The notes beneath the pieces were generated by a model. That model searched no databases, was not told the DNA's origin, and was given only the letters and a program-made list of their open reading frames with translations. A stretch of DNA of 64,000 nt from an uncultured Bacillaceae bacterium (GTDB lineage Bacteria > Bacillota > Bacilli > Bacillales > Bacillaceae_L), in NCBI GenBank assembly GCA_947497585.1, contig CANMHG010000011.1:62001-126000 (forward strand). The letters are read 5' to 3'. Below, piece by piece: positions 52,248-62,235 of this stretch (positions within the stretch are counted from its first letter, which is position 1; each line of letters begins with the position of its first letter). The translations under genes were made by a program, and so were the position numbers.

Positions 52248-52724
52248 ATGACTAATAAAGAGAATACAGTTGCAAAAGCACTTATGATCGTCGGTTATTT
52301 AGCTATCGTTGTTGGAATGATAACAGGATTTAGTTATGGCAGTCAGGAAGAATTAGGCGAATTAAGAGGCGTAATAGGGCTATCGTTATTCATTAGCGGT
52401 ATCATATGGGGAATTGTATTCTTCGGATTCTCTGAAGTTATAAAGCTACTACAAGGAATTTACAATCAAGGTTTACCAAAAAAATCTGTTATAGATACTC
52501 TAAATGAGCAAGGGTCGTCAGCTACTATAGAACAGAAAAAGGTAGATTCTGGAGTCGTATCAGATGCAGCTCGTGGTGAGATAAATGAATTCTTTAAAAA
52601 TAGAGGAAATACCGTTCAATCCATATTACCTACCGACAAAGAGGACTTTTATTTAGTAAAAGTTGATGACGAAGAAGTGGTTGTGGAGTTAGGCGGGTTT
52701 AGTCCGGTTGTAAGGCCAAAGTGA
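52248..52724 (+). CDS. Hypothetical two-helix membrane protein
   Basis: 158 residues with TTGGAGGTG before the ATG. Two membrane helices (about 10-28 and 42-62) and a C-terminal soluble tail of about 95 residues that ends in a small beta unit (DFYLVKVDDEEVVVELGGF). No family recognised. Divergent from the MscS channel gene (about 200 bases shared upstream region), so their promoters may interact. Confidence 0.65.
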   Translation: MTNKENTVAKALMIVGYLAIVVGMITGFSYGSQEELGELRGVIGLSLFISGIIWGIVFFGFSEVIKLLQGIYNQGLPKKSVIDTLNEQGSSATIEQKKVDSGVVSDAARGEINEFFKNRGNTVQSILPTDKEDFYLVKVDDEEVVVELGGFSPVVRPK

Positions 52725-52787
52725 TTAAATTATAAGAAATCGAGACAAGGTGACAAATACTTTCCCTTTGCACTTGTAATAGTAGTA

Positions 52788-52842
52788 GGGACAGGTCGTT
52801 GGTTCTATAGCTTCAATCGTGCTAGGAAAACCATCCTGTCCC
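52788..52842. repeat. Hairpin repeat variant A9
   Basis: Arms GGGACAGG (52788-52795) and CCTGTCCC (52835-52842), extended inside by TTGGTT/AACCA. The stem again differs from other copies in a paired way. The loop contains AGCTTCAATCGTGCT rather than the usual core, so this is a distant member. It lies between the ends of two convergent genes and may terminate them. Confidence 0.5.
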
Positions 52843-52848
52843 TTGCCC

Positions 52849-54015
52849 TTACCATACCTTCTCAATCACCCTCATCCAATTTTCACCAAGGATAAGTTTA
52901 ATCTGATTATCCGTATATCCTCTGCTTACTAAGCCTCTAGTAATGTTTATTGCTTCTATATATTGTTCAAATCCTAGAAGGGAATCCGTAGTTGGTAATT
53001 TGTCTTCTTTTCTGAAACCGATTGTTGGAGCAACTTTTGTGGCAATCAATTCTTGAACAAATAATGGCATGTTCATTGGCCAATCAGTGCCAATGCCAAC
53101 ATGTTCTACACCGACGAGTTTTACTAAATGATCGACATGATCTAAAAAGTCATTCATATCTGGTCTTTCTTTTTCCTGATTTAGAAATTGCGGTACTGTA
53201 ACCAATCCTATGACTCCACCGGTTTTTGCGATTGCTTCAAGAGTGAAGTCATCCTTCCCTCTGGCGTGCCCACTTACATCTTTACATGCTGTGTGGGAAG
53301 CGATGACTGGTGCATCCGAAATTTCACAAGCATCTAACGTCGACTGTCTACCAGTATGCCCGGTATCAACTAAAATGCCTAACTCATTCATTTTTTTAAT
53401 GAATTTCACACCAAAATTTGAGATACCTGCGTCATTCCGCTCCGTACAGCCCGATCCAACATGATTATGCATATTATAGGTTAATTGAACCACTCGAAGC
53501 CCGAATTTATACATCATTTCAAGGTTTTCAAGATTTGTTCCAAGCCAGGCAGTATCTTGGGTTGTTACCATTCCCGCTACTTTACCTTCAAGTTTGGCCT
53601 GACGAATATGCTCACCTTTCGTTGCTTTTACAAGCCAGTCAAAAGCGTCAAATTGCTGTTGAACGGCTGTTAAATACTTAATCGATTCTTCCATAGAGCG
53701 ACTATCTTTGCCACCGGTAATTTGTCTATTCCCGGCCGTAATTCCAGATTGTAGCCAGCTTTCCTTGTATGCGGGTAACTCACCTTGGGCTGCCATGTTA
53801 GACGCTTCAAGCATGATACGAAACACATATTCACTTGGGTCATTTATAAACTTTTCACATCTTTTCTTCAATTCTTCTGTTACTTCTTGTGTGAAATTTG
53901 TTGGTGACATTGGCCCTTGAAAGAGCATATCAATAATGATGCTTTCTTCATGCAGCCGTTTCGCTCTTGCTTCTTGCTCGGCTGATAAATTAAAGTCGAA
54001 TAAATGAATGTTCAA
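52849..54015 (-). CDS. M19 (membrane dipeptidase)-family protein with altered metal site
   Basis: 388 residues from a TTG at 54015 (GGGAG nine bases before it; an ATG at 54024 touches that site). Family segments: LVDTGHTGRQS, PVIASHTACKDVSGHARGKDD, and GVEHVGIGTDWP. But the N-terminal zinc motif H-x-D is absent (IIIDMLFQGP where DGHND is expected) and the bridging Glu is Gln (MVTTQDT). Catalysis may be lost or changed, perhaps to another amidohydrolase activity. It is the last gene of the peptide operon, starting 19 bases after the DppF-like stop. Confidence 0.78.
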   Translation of the reverse strand: MNIHLFDFNLSAEQEARAKRLHEESIIIDMLFQGPMSPTNFTQEVTEELKKRCEKFINDPSEYVFRIMLEASNMAAQGELPAYKESWLQSGITAGNRQITGGKDSRSMEESIKYLTAVQQQFDAFDWLVKATKGEHIRQAKLEGKVAGMVTTQDTAWLGTNLENLEMMYKFGLRVVQLTYNMHNHVGSGCTERNDAGISNFGVKFIKKMNELGILVDTGHTGRQSTLDACEISDAPVIASHTACKDVSGHARGKDDFTLEAIAKTGGVIGLVTVPQFLNQEKERPDMNDFLDHVDHLVKLVGVEHVGIGTDWPMNMPLFVQELIATKVAPTIGFRKEDKLPTTDSLLGFEQYIEAINITRGLVSRGYTDNQIKLILGENWMRVIEKVW

Positions 54016-54034
54016 TCCGTTCATCTCCCTTTCT

Positions 54035-54991
54035 TCACACCAAATGGCAAGCAATTTGCCTACCTTCAACATTTCTAATCTCTGGTTTAGCTGATATACA
54101 GATATCTTGTGCGAAGGTACATCGAGGGTGAAATTTACATCCTGAGGGTGGATTGGATGGTGATGGGAGCTCGCCCTTAAGGATGATTCGTTCTTTAACT
54201 TCATCAGGATCAGTTTTTGGAATAGCCGAAATCAAGGCTTTCGTATACGGGTGGAAAGGATTTTCAAACAACTCATCTTTATCAGCTACTTCAACCATTT
54301 CTCCTAAATACATCACTCCTACTCGATGGGCAATGTGTTCTACTACCCCTAAATCATGTGAAATGAATAGATATGAAAGACCGAGTTCTTCCTGTAAATC
54401 TTGTAAAAGATTCAAAATCTGTGATTGGACAGAAACATCTAATGCCGAAACTGGCTCATCTAAAACAACAATTTTAGGTCGTAAAATAATGGCTCTTGCA
54501 ATACCGACTCGTTGACGTTGGCCCCCAGACATTTGATGTGGAAAACGAGTTAAATGACTTTCTGATAACCCTACCAGCTGCATTGTTTCGATTAACAGCT
54601 TTTCATGCTCACTCCGAGGAATTTTATGGGCAATTAGAGGCTCTGATAAAATTTCTCTTATCGTTAATTTCGAATTCATACTAGCCATTGGATCCTGAAA
54701 GACCATTTGAATATCTTTACGGATTTTATTCATTTCCTTTTTATTCAGTGTCGTGATATCTTTGCCTTGAAAAATCACTTCACCACTTGTAGGTTCAATT
54801 AAACGTAACACACAGCGGCCAGTTGTTGATTTTCCACAGCCTGACTCACCTACAATTCCAATTGTTTCTCGTTCCTTTAACTCTAAGCTTACACCATTAA
54901 CTGCATGAACATATTGCTTAGGTTGAAACCATGCTGATTTTGTTTTGAACCTTTTCTCTATGTTTTTAAGTTCTAATAGAGTGGTTGTCAT
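54035..54991 (-). CDS. Oligo/dipeptide ABC transporter ATPase (DppF/OppF type)
   Basis: 318 residues from the ATG at 54991, which overlaps the DppD-like stop (ATGA) and has GGAGGAGG upstream. Walker A GESGCGKSTTGR near 47, signature MSGGQRQRVG, Walker B IVVLDEPVSALDVS, H-loop LFISHDLGVV, and the oligopeptide C-terminal extension with the Cys cluster SGCKFHPRCTFAQDIC that can bind an iron-sulfur cluster. Pairs with the second ATPase upstream. Confidence 0.93.
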   Translation of the reverse strand: MTTTLLELKNIEKRFKTKSAWFQPKQYVHAVNGVSLELKERETIGIVGESGCGKSTTGRCVLRLIEPTSGEVIFQGKDITTLNKKEMNKIRKDIQMVFQDPMASMNSKLTIREILSEPLIAHKIPRSEHEKLLIETMQLVGLSESHLTRFPHQMSGGQRQRVGIARAIILRPKIVVLDEPVSALDVSVQSQILNLLQDLQEELGLSYLFISHDLGVVEHIAHRVGVMYLGEMVEVADKDELFENPFHPYTKALISAIPKTDPDEVKERIILKGELPSPSNPPSGCKFHPRCTFAQDICISAKPEIRNVEGRQIACHLV

Positions 54992-55968
54992 ATGACCTCC
55001 TCCTTCCTCTCGTATAACCAGCATCGACAGGCTGTTTGCCCCTCAATCTCTAATAGAGGAGGAACTGAGCTGTGGCAAATATCAATAGCTTTTGGGCAGC
55101 GATCGACAAATCGGCACCCTGGTGAGTACTCATCAGGAGTTGGAACCTGACCGACGATCGATTTCAATCTTCGTTCCCCTTTTGATTGATGAGGTGTTGA
55201 CTGGATTAAGCCTACTGTATATGGGTGTCTTGGATTCCGTAGTAACGTTCTTGTATCCGTTGTTTCAACAACCTGACCGGCATACATGACAACTACTCTG
55301 TCACACATTTCTGCTACCACCCCTAGATCATGGGTTATCAGAAGCATGGACATTTCCAACTCTTCTTTCAATGAACGTAACAAATCTAGAATCTGAGCTT
55401 GAATTGTCACATCAAGTGCTGTTGTAGGTTCATCAGCAATAAGCATTGTCGGATTACACGCAATGGCCATCGCTATCATGACCCGCTGCTTCATCCCTCC
55501 TGATAACCGATGAGGATACTCATGGTAAATTTCATTTGCTCTAGGGATTCCAACTAGATTTAGAAGTTCCACAACCTTTTGTTTTACGATTGAACCCTTT
55601 ATTTTCTCATGCTTTTCAATGACTTCACCTATTTGTGTTCCTATTGTTAATACAGGATTTAAAGATGTCATAGGATCCTGAAAAATCATAGAAATCTCTT
55701 TTCCTCTAATTTTCCGCATTTCTTTTTCTGTTTTACTTACTAGATTCATATTTTTATATAGTACTTCTCCACTTGAAACTTTCCCATGCTTATCGAGTAA
55801 CTGTAGGATAGATAGAGAAGTAACACTTTTTCCACATCCTGATTCCCCTACGATTCCTAAAACTTCGCCTTTTTTCAATGTAAAATTAACATCATCGACA
55901 ACCGTCAGCGGACCGTTCTTCGTTTCAAATTGAGTGGTCAACCCGTTTACTTCAAGTATATTTGACAT
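54988..55968 (-). CDS. Oligo/dipeptide ABC transporter ATPase (DppD/OppD type)
   Basis: 326 residues. The start is the ATG at 55968 with GGAGGTG nine bases before it; the GTG four codons upstream is part of that site. Walker A GESGCGKSVTS near 40, signature LSGGMKQRVM, Walker B MLIADEPTTALDV, H-loop LITHDLGVV, C-terminal SPGCRFVDRCPKAIDIC extension. Energises uptake together with the DppF-like subunit. Confidence 0.93.
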   Translation of the reverse strand: MSNILEVNGLTTQFETKNGPLTVVDDVNFTLKKGEVLGIVGESGCGKSVTSLSILQLLDKHGKVSSGEVLYKNMNLVSKTEKEMRKIRGKEISMIFQDPMTSLNPVLTIGTQIGEVIEKHEKIKGSIVKQKVVELLNLVGIPRANEIYHEYPHRLSGGMKQRVMIAMAIACNPTMLIADEPTTALDVTIQAQILDLLRSLKEELEMSMLLITHDLGVVAEMCDRVVVMYAGQVVETTDTRTLLRNPRHPYTVGLIQSTPHQSKGERRLKSIVGQVPTPDEYSPGCRFVDRCPKAIDICHSSVPPLLEIEGQTACRCWLYERKEEVI

Positions 55969-55998
55969 CTGTTTCTCCACCTCCTTATGTCTGATCAG

Positions 55999-56901
55999 TT
56001 ACCGTGATGATTTTGGGTCAAAAATATCTCGCAATGCATCACCTAAAAAGTTAACTGCGAAAACAACCATTGTAATGGCTATACCGGGAAAAGTAGCCAA
56101 CCACCATGCATCATACATATAGTTTTTTCCTTCAGCAAGCATAGTTCCCCATTCTGGAGTTGGAGGCTGTGCACCTAAACCAATAAAGCTAAGTGCTGCC
56201 GTATCTAATATTGCAACTCCAATAAAAAGGGTTGTATAAACTAGCAATACACCTGCTACATTAGGTAGAAACTGCCTTCGCAAAATCCAACTATGTGAAC
56301 TGCCGATCGAACGACTAGCTTCAACAAATTCAGACGATTTAATTGTTAAGGCTGTTCCTCTTATTAATCTAGAAAAACCCGGTATTGATGCCACACCGAC
56401 TGCTATCATTGCATTTGTTAGGCTTGGACCCAATATAGCAACGATAGCTAATGCTAATATGATACTCGGTAAAGCTAACAAAATATCCATAATTCGCATT
56501 AAAACATTATCTACCCAACCGCCAACATAGGCACTTACTAATCCAAGAAATGTTCCAATGAAAAATGTTATCGCAACCGCTAGCAAGGAAACACTTATCG
56601 TCACACGTACACCATAGATGAGACGTGAAAGAACATCCCTTCCAATAGCATCTGTTCCTAATAGATGCTCTTTATTTGGTGCTTGTAATATCGATTCGTA
56701 AAACTGCTTCTCTGGGTCAAATGGTGCGAGCATTGGGGCGAATATACCAATAAGGACAACGATGAATAGAAAGCTAATGCAAGTAACAGCTCTTTTATCT
56801 TTTGCTAGCTGTCTTACTGTATCAGACTTGATTTTCAATGGTTTCTTATGTGTAATACGTGCTTGGATTGGTTTAAAGGTTTCAAGTTTTACTTTTTCCA
56901 T
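55999..56901 (-). CDS. Peptide ABC permease (DppC/OppC type)
   Basis: 300 residues. A cytoplasmic N-terminus with one helix (about 38-60) and the OppC_N region, then five helices. The EAA loop contacting the ATPase is EASRSIGSSHSWILRRQFLPN near 190. C-terminal FLGDALRDIFDPK is a family hallmark. Starts 3 bases after the DppB-like stop. Confidence 0.93.
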   Translation of the reverse strand: MEKVKLETFKPIQARITHKKPLKIKSDTVRQLAKDKRAVTCISFLFIVVLIGIFAPMLAPFDPEKQFYESILQAPNKEHLLGTDAIGRDVLSRLIYGVRVTISVSLLAVAITFFIGTFLGLVSAYVGGWVDNVLMRIMDILLALPSIILALAIVAILGPSLTNAMIAVGVASIPGFSRLIRGTALTIKSSEFVEASRSIGSSHSWILRRQFLPNVAGVLLVYTTLFIGVAILDTAALSFIGLGAQPPTPEWGTMLAEGKNYMYDAWWLATFPGIAITMVVFAVNFLGDALRDIFDPKSSR

Positions 56902-56904
56902 TCA

Positions 56905-57837
56905 TCACGCCTCCTTTGTCCCAATTTCCACTCGAGGATCAATAACGCTGTATAATACATCTACTAAAATATTCATCGTGACATAAACAACACCCATAAA
57001 CAAAACAATCCCTTGGATGAGAGGAAAGTCTCTCGACATGATTGCTCCAAGTGCTAATGTACCAAGTCCCGGCCAGTTAAATACTTGTTCAATAATAACC
57101 GTTCCTCCGAGCAAAGCCGCCATCTGCAAGCCAACAACTGTTACCACAGGTATTAATACATTTCGAAGTGCATGTCGAAACAAAATGAGACGATCATCAA
57201 GTCCTTTCGCTCTTGCCGTTCGAATGTATTCATTTGATAAGACCTCGACCATACCGTTCCTAGTTAACCTCATAATCATTGTCGATGCTACGACACCTAA
57301 TGTAATGGAAGGTAGAATAAGGTCACGTAAACCTGTACCATTTGCAATCGGAAACCAACCGAGTTTGACTGAAAACACTAATACTAATAAAATAGCTAAC
57401 CAAAAGCTTGGAATGGATATTCCTAAAGTAGCAAAAGCAGTACAAAGTTTATCAATAATTGAATCTTTGAATCTAGCAGCTAAGATTCCGAGCGTTATCC
57501 CAATAACTACTGCAACAAATAAGCCAAAGACTGCTAACTTCACAGTTTCAGGGAAACGATCTATAATTTCGGTCAAGACCGGTCTACCTGTTTTTAACGA
57601 AGTTCCAAAATCTCCCTGAAGTGCATTGGTGACGTATTGCCCATATTGAACCAAAAGGGGCTTATCAAGCCCCAAGTGGTTATTTAGTTTTTCCACCTGC
57701 TCAGGTGTTGCATTTATTCCAAGCATAATTTTAATTGGATCTCCCGGAATAAAGTGAATTAACAAAAATGAAAAGATGGAAATTCCAATGATGACTAGGA
57801 CCCCGGATAAAACCCGATTAATAATGAACTGCTTCAT
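56905..57837 (-). CDS. Peptide ABC permease (DppB/OppB type)
   Basis: 310 residues with six helices. N-terminal IINRVLSGVLVIIGISIFSF, the conserved FIPGDPIKIMLG, and the EAA loop RTARAKGLDDRLILFRHALRN near 200. The end VDVLYSVIDPRVEIG is typical. Its ATG overlaps the stop of the binding-protein gene by one base (TAATG). Confidence 0.93.
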   Translation of the reverse strand: MKQFIINRVLSGVLVIIGISIFSFLLIHFIPGDPIKIMLGINATPEQVEKLNNHLGLDKPLLVQYGQYVTNALQGDFGTSLKTGRPVLTEIIDRFPETVKLAVFGLFVAVVIGITLGILAARFKDSIIDKLCTAFATLGISIPSFWLAILLVLVFSVKLGWFPIANGTGLRDLILPSITLGVVASTMIMRLTRNGMVEVLSNEYIRTARAKGLDDRLILFRHALRNVLIPVVTVVGLQMAALLGGTVIIEQVFNWPGLGTLALGAIMSRDFPLIQGIVLFMGVVYVTMNILVDVLYSVIDPRVEIGTKEA

Positions 57838-59501
57838 TACTGTTTCACCCAGCTATCGTAGAATTCAATATAAACGTTATTCATATTAACTCCTTGAACT
57901 CTGCTGTTTACTACATAGAAGACTTTCTCTGCATAAATAGGTGCCCAATACGCATTTTCTACAATAATCTTTTGTACCTCAGCATACACTTTTTTTCTTT
58001 CCTCAGGATCAATTGTTGTTCTACCTTTATCTAGCAATGCATCAAGTTCAGCATTTTGTACGCGAACGTGATTTAATCCACCAATCTGGCTTGAGTGGAA
58101 TAACAGTGTTAAGATGTCAGGGTCACCGTAAGAGTAGGCAAGGAATGACATATCATAATCTCCCTGTGATACTTTTTCAATCAATGTTCCCGCTTCCATA
58201 GATTGGATACTAACATTGACTCCGATGTCCTTCAACATCCCTTGAACCATTTGAGCTGCTTGGCTATACGTAGGCATGATTAACAGTTCAAATGCTAGTT
58301 CTTTTCCATCCTTCTCCATCATTCCATCGCTATTTTTCGCAAACCCAGATTGTTCTAATAAACTAATTGCTTCATCAGGATTTAATTTATGACCATAGTT
58401 TTCAACATTTGAGTCATATCCAAAAATAGTTGCTGGAATTGGACCATAGGCAGGTGTTCCTTCACCGTTTAAGACAGCCTTAATGATCGCATCTTTATTG
58501 ATCGCCATATTGATTGCCTTTCTAACATTAAGATCTGAAAGCACTTCATCCTCAAGATTCATTTCTAAAAATAACCCTAGCCCTTGACGCTCAGCTTCTA
58601 ATACATAGTAATTAGGGTTATTACGGTATCTTAGAACATCCTTTGGTGCCACATTCATTGCTACATCAATTGAACCACTATCGAGTGCAGCAAGCATTGT
58701 TTGCTGATCTTGAATAAATTTATAAACAATTTGATCTGGATATGCTTTACCTTTGTTTTCAACAGATCTAGGTGGCCAATTATAAGCATCATTGCGTTCT
58801 AATGTAATGGATTGTCCTGTTACCCATTCTTTAAAAATAAATGGGCCAGCACCAACTGGATTTCTTCCATAATTATCACCATGCTTCTCAATTGCTGCCA
58901 TCGATAATGGCTGTAAATACCCTCTACCTGATAAATTTCGTAAAAATGGTGCCGATGGGGCAGCCAACTCAATGACGAATGTTTGATCATCTGGTGCAGA
59001 TGTTGACTGGATACCAGGTATAAGACTCGCAGCTACTGTTGCTCCTGTATCAGGATTTAAAATACGATCATACGTATCCTTAAAAACCTGAGCCGTTAAT
59101 GGAGTCCCGTCTGTAAAAGTTACTCCTTGGCGAATTTTAAACGTAATGGTTTTACCATCTTCTGAAACTTGATAACTTTCAGCCAGATCTCCTTCTAATT
59201 CATTCGTTTCTGGATTAACTGATAGCAATGTTCCACCTAGATGATGAGTAATCGTACTGGCAACCGCCATGGCTGTCTTATGAACATCTAACGTATCAGG
59301 CTCTTCCGTGGAACCAATCGTGATTGTACCACCAGACTGAGGGCCAGAATTTTCTTCGGATTTATTTTCAGAATCAGTTGAATTATCTGAATTTTTATTA
59401 GATGTAGAAGTGGAATCCGCACTACATCCAACAATGATAAACAACGATAGAACTAGCATCATAAAAAACCAAATTGATTTACTCATCGATTTAATCGCCA
59501 T
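57837..59501 (-). CDS. Peptide-binding lipoprotein (SBP family 5)
   Basis: 554 residues. A lipoprotein signal with lipobox IVGC (Cys26) is followed by a Ser/Asn/Asp-rich linker, then the family 5 fold: GTITIGSTEEPDTLDVHKTA, LAESYQVSEDGKTITFKIRQGV, and GAGPFIFKEW. Captures peptides outside the membrane for the DppBCDF-like permease. AGGAGG precedes the ATG. The neighbouring racemase, dipeptidase and RpiR genes suggest cell-wall or D-amino-acid-containing peptides as substrate (inference). Confidence 0.93.
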   Translation of the reverse strand: MAIKSMSKSIWFFMMLVLSLFIIVGCSADSTSTSNKNSDNSTDSENKSEENSGPQSGGTITIGSTEEPDTLDVHKTAMAVASTITHHLGGTLLSVNPETNELEGDLAESYQVSEDGKTITFKIRQGVTFTDGTPLTAQVFKDTYDRILNPDTGATVAASLIPGIQSTSAPDDQTFVIELAAPSAPFLRNLSGRGYLQPLSMAAIEKHGDNYGRNPVGAGPFIFKEWVTGQSITLERNDAYNWPPRSVENKGKAYPDQIVYKFIQDQQTMLAALDSGSIDVAMNVAPKDVLRYRNNPNYYVLEAERQGLGLFLEMNLEDEVLSDLNVRKAINMAINKDAIIKAVLNGEGTPAYGPIPATIFGYDSNVENYGHKLNPDEAISLLEQSGFAKNSDGMMEKDGKELAFELLIMPTYSQAAQMVQGMLKDIGVNVSIQSMEAGTLIEKVSQGDYDMSFLAYSYGDPDILTLLFHSSQIGGLNHVRVQNAELDALLDKGRTTIDPEERKKVYAEVQKIIVENAYWAPIYAEKVFYVVNSRVQGVNMNNVYIEFYDSWVKQ

Positions 59502-59512
59502 TTTAGTTCCTC

Positions 59513-60961
59513 CTAATTTACTTTAGGTACTTGCCTAAATCCAAATGCAGCACGGACAACTTGGTTGTTATCGTCCTTTACAAAACGAAGGGAAAGCTGT
59601 GATTCTCTGAAACCAACCATAAATGTATCATTGCCAATTGGCTTTATATAACTAAGTTCGAGTCCTTCAGCTTTAAGTTGGAGTTTACCTTCTTCAACAA
59701 CAACCTCATATTTCGTTCCTTCTCCTGAAGCATACTCTCCCTCATATTGCTTTAACTCGTCTTCGGAAACATCGATTACTTCGTAAGATAAATACGAATC
59801 AGAGACTGATTTCCCTAATTGATCGGCAAAGGCAGTTTCTAATAGTTTAGTAGACGGAACTCCTGCTAGATTTGAAAAAGATACCCCAGATAATCCTAGT
59901 TCAGGAAGGATATTCAGTTGTGCTGCAACTCCTTTAAGAGAGCCACCATGTTCAACAAGCTTGTAACCGTAGTAGTCTGGAGTGACCATCACACCATACC
60001 CATAGTAACGTCCTTTGTCACACTCGATAAACGGTGTAGTTATTACTTCAACACTCTCTGGTGTTAGAATTTGAGCATTTCCAACTCTTCCTTTATTACG
60101 ATAGATTTCTGCATATTTAAGCATGTCATTTACAGTTGATTTTAAAAATCCTGCTGCACGCATAGATGGCGCATCCCAAGGGTTATTCGATTCAAAGATA
60201 ATCGTTTCACCGTCTTTTTTACGAGAGTTATAGAGTGATGATACATCATCATGGTCAACTAACTCTTCTAAGTGAAACACACTATTCTTCATTCCGGCAG
60301 GGTCTAAAATATAGTCTTTCATATACTGTTCATAGGTAATCCCACTAACTCTCTCAACAATCGCACCTAATAGTGCGTAGCTATCATTAGAGTAGCTGAA
60401 TTCCTCTCCTGGTGCTCCCAATAACGTAAATTCTTGAGTTGCAATGTCTGCCATTAACTCCTCATACGTATCAACACTTTCATTTTGCTGCTCTGATGCT
60501 GCTTTCTCAACCGTACCTATATCACCTTCCGTTTGACCTTCATCCTCAAACTTCGGATCATTTGCAATACTCTTACTTAACGCCTTATATAGAGTTGGTA
60601 AGGGTGGTAACCCCGCTGAATGTGTCATGAAATGATGTATCGTCATTTGCTTTGTATATTCTTCATTAGGGGTTTTAAATTCTGGTAAGTATTTGACAAC
60701 TGGATCATCTACATTTAATTTTCCTGCTTCGTGTAATTGCATAATCGCAACACATGTAAATGCTTTTGTTACCGAACCTATTCCAAAAACGGTATCAGCT
60801 GACAGTGGGAGTTTGTTTTCGACATCGCGGTAACCAAAACCTTTATCATAGAATAATTGACCATCTTTTGCTAATCCAATTGAAAAGCCTGGTATTTCAA
60901 ACTTCTCACAAATCTCTTGGCAATATTGTTCAAATTCTCGAGTTACTGTTTTTTGTGTCAT
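59513..60961 (-). CDS. Serine beta-lactamase-like hydrolase, cytosolic
   Basis: 482 residues, class C beta-lactamase/DD-peptidase fold. Catalytic S63-V-T-K66 in GIGSVTKAF, the Tyr-Ser-Asn in FSYSNDSYALLG near 190, and the HGG replacing KTG (LVEHGGSLKG) near 335. A C-terminal beta domain of the DUF3471 kind follows. There is no signal peptide or membrane helix, unlike penicillin-binding relatives, so it must act on imported or internal substrates; a D-aminopeptidase or esterase is plausible. Its own promoter/operator seems to lie at 60994-61021. Confidence 0.85.
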   Translation of the reverse strand: MTQKTVTREFEQYCQEICEKFEIPGFSIGLAKDGQLFYDKGFGYRDVENKLPLSADTVFGIGSVTKAFTCVAIMQLHEAGKLNVDDPVVKYLPEFKTPNEEYTKQMTIHHFMTHSAGLPPLPTLYKALSKSIANDPKFEDEGQTEGDIGTVEKAASEQQNESVDTYEELMADIATQEFTLLGAPGEEFSYSNDSYALLGAIVERVSGITYEQYMKDYILDPAGMKNSVFHLEELVDHDDVSSLYNSRKKDGETIIFESNNPWDAPSMRAAGFLKSTVNDMLKYAEIYRNKGRVGNAQILTPESVEVITTPFIECDKGRYYGYGVMVTPDYYGYKLVEHGGSLKGVAAQLNILPELGLSGVSFSNLAGVPSTKLLETAFADQLGKSVSDSYLSYEVIDVSEDELKQYEGEYASGEGTKYEVVVEEGKLQLKAEGLELSYIKPIGNDTFMVGFRESQLSLRFVKDDNNQVVRAAFGFRQVPKVN

Positions 60962-60993
60962 TAAAAAACCTCTCCCTTTACGCTAAATTTTTT

Positions 60994-61021
60994 ATTATAA
61001 ACTTGTACGTTTTGTACAAGT
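60994..61021. promoter_or_regulatory. Palindromic operator and -10 before the serine hydrolase
   Basis: Perfect inverted repeat ACTTGTAC, 5-base centre, GTACAAGT (61001-61021), adjacent to a TATAAT -10 on the minus strand (60994-60999). The TTGTAC/GTACAA half-sites resemble GntR-type operators such as that of AraR, with wider spacing. It would allow the hydrolase-dpp part of the operon to be controlled separately. Confidence 0.5.
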
Positions 61022-61060
61022 AACAACCCTTACTGTAAAATCCTTTTTGCTAGATTGATA

Positions 61061-62200
61061 CTAAGCTAGTATGTTTTTATTTGAAAATACCGTCTTATCC
61101 ACTCGGTATTGTTCAAGCACTTTTCTATTTATTTCATAGCCAATACCTGGTTTAGTAGGTACATGAATCACGCCATTTTCTACTATTACTTCAGGATCAA
61201 TAATGTCTTTTTCCCAGTACCTAGATGAACCTGCTGTATCACCAGGCATCACAAACTGAGGCAGCGTTGTTATGGCAACATTATGGGCGCGACCAATCCC
61301 AGATTCCAGCATTCCACCACACCAGACCGGAATTCCTTGCTGTGCACAATAATCATGGATTTTCTTAGATTCTGTTAGCCCACCTACACGACCAATTTTA
61401 ATGTTAATGATTTTACAGCTACCTAATTCAACAGCTTTTCTAGCATCCTCGAAAGAATGGATACTTTCATCTAAGCAAATGGGAGTAGCAAGTTCAGATT
61501 GCAATTTGGCATGATCAATAATATCATCATGTGCAAGTGGTTGTTCAATCATCATCAAATCTAAGTTATCCAGTTTTTTTAGCATGTCTATGTCGTTTAA
61601 TGTGTAAGCCGAGTTTGCATCTGCCATGAGCAAAATACTAGGAAAATGTCTTCTTACTTCCTTTAGCATTTCATAGTCAGCACCAGGCTTTATTTTTACT
61701 TTCATTCGTTTATATCCTTCATTGACAAAACCTTCTACTACTTGAACAAGTTCCTTCGCTGTTGGTTGAATTCCAATACTGATGCCAACCTCAATTTGTT
61801 GCTTTGTCCCTCCTAATTCTTTGTATAACGGGTTACCATTTCGTTTTGCATATAAGTCCCAAACGGCACCCTCTAATGCTGACTTCGCCATATTGTTTCT
61901 ACGTATATTTTCAAATCGTTTTGATACTTCATCAGGATGGTTGATAGGTGATTCAACTAATAATGGAATCAAAAATTGTTCCATCACATGTTTGTTTGTT
62001 TCAACCGTTTCCTCACTATACCAAGGGCTTGAAAAAGCGGCTGACTCTCCAAAACCAATCGCACCTGTTTCATCTTCCATTTCAACCACGAAAAACTCCT
62101 TATCGCTGAAGGTTCCAAAGCTTGTCGTAAATGGATCCTTTAGTCGCATAACCATACGATGAAGAGTGACTTCACGAATGGAGATTGCCTTATGGGTCAT
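61061..62200 (-). CDS. MenC / N-acylamino-acid racemase family enolase
   Basis: 379 residues from the ATG at 62200 (AGGAGG eight bases before it). Enolase superfamily, MLE/OSBS subgroup: the acid-base lysines in MKVKIKPG near 165 and NIKIGRVGG near 263, metal ligands in [20 protein letters not shown] and [10 protein letters not shown]-terminal [16 protein letters not shown] and PGIGYEINR are as in dual-function o-succinylbenzoate synthase/N-succinylamino acid racemase. No menaquinone genes are near, while D-peptide-type enzymes are, so the racemase role is more likely (inference). Confidence 0.85.
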   Translation of the reverse strand: MTHKAISIREVTLHRMVMRLKDPFTTSFGTFSDKEFFVVEMEDETGAIGFGESAAFSSPWYSEETVETNKHVMEQFLIPLLVESPINHPDEVSKRFENIRRNNMAKSALEGAVWDLYAKRNGNPLYKELGGTKQQIEVGISIGIQPTAKELVQVVEGFVNEGYKRMKVKIKPGADYEMLKEVRRHFPSILLMADANSAYTLNDIDMLKKLDNLDLMMIEQPLAHDDIIDHAKLQSELATPICLDESIHSFEDARKAVELGSCKIINIKIGRVGGLTESKKIHDYCAQQGIPVWCGGMLESGIGRAHNVAITTLPQFVMPGDTAGSSRYWEKDIIDPEVIVENGVIHVPTKPGIGYEINRKVLEQYRVDKTVFSNKNILA

Positions 62201-62235
62201 TTTCATCTCCTCCTTTTATCTAGTAGTAACAGCAC

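Noticed and set aside
57017..57619. 200-codon plus-strand frame inside the DppB-like gene
   Set aside because: Antisense shadow of a permease gene with complete family features; codon and residue content are artefactual.
61061..62200. Assignment as menaquinone biosynthesis menC
   Set aside because: Family is the same, but no other men genes are adjacent and the operon is for peptides; dual-function or racemase role kept open.
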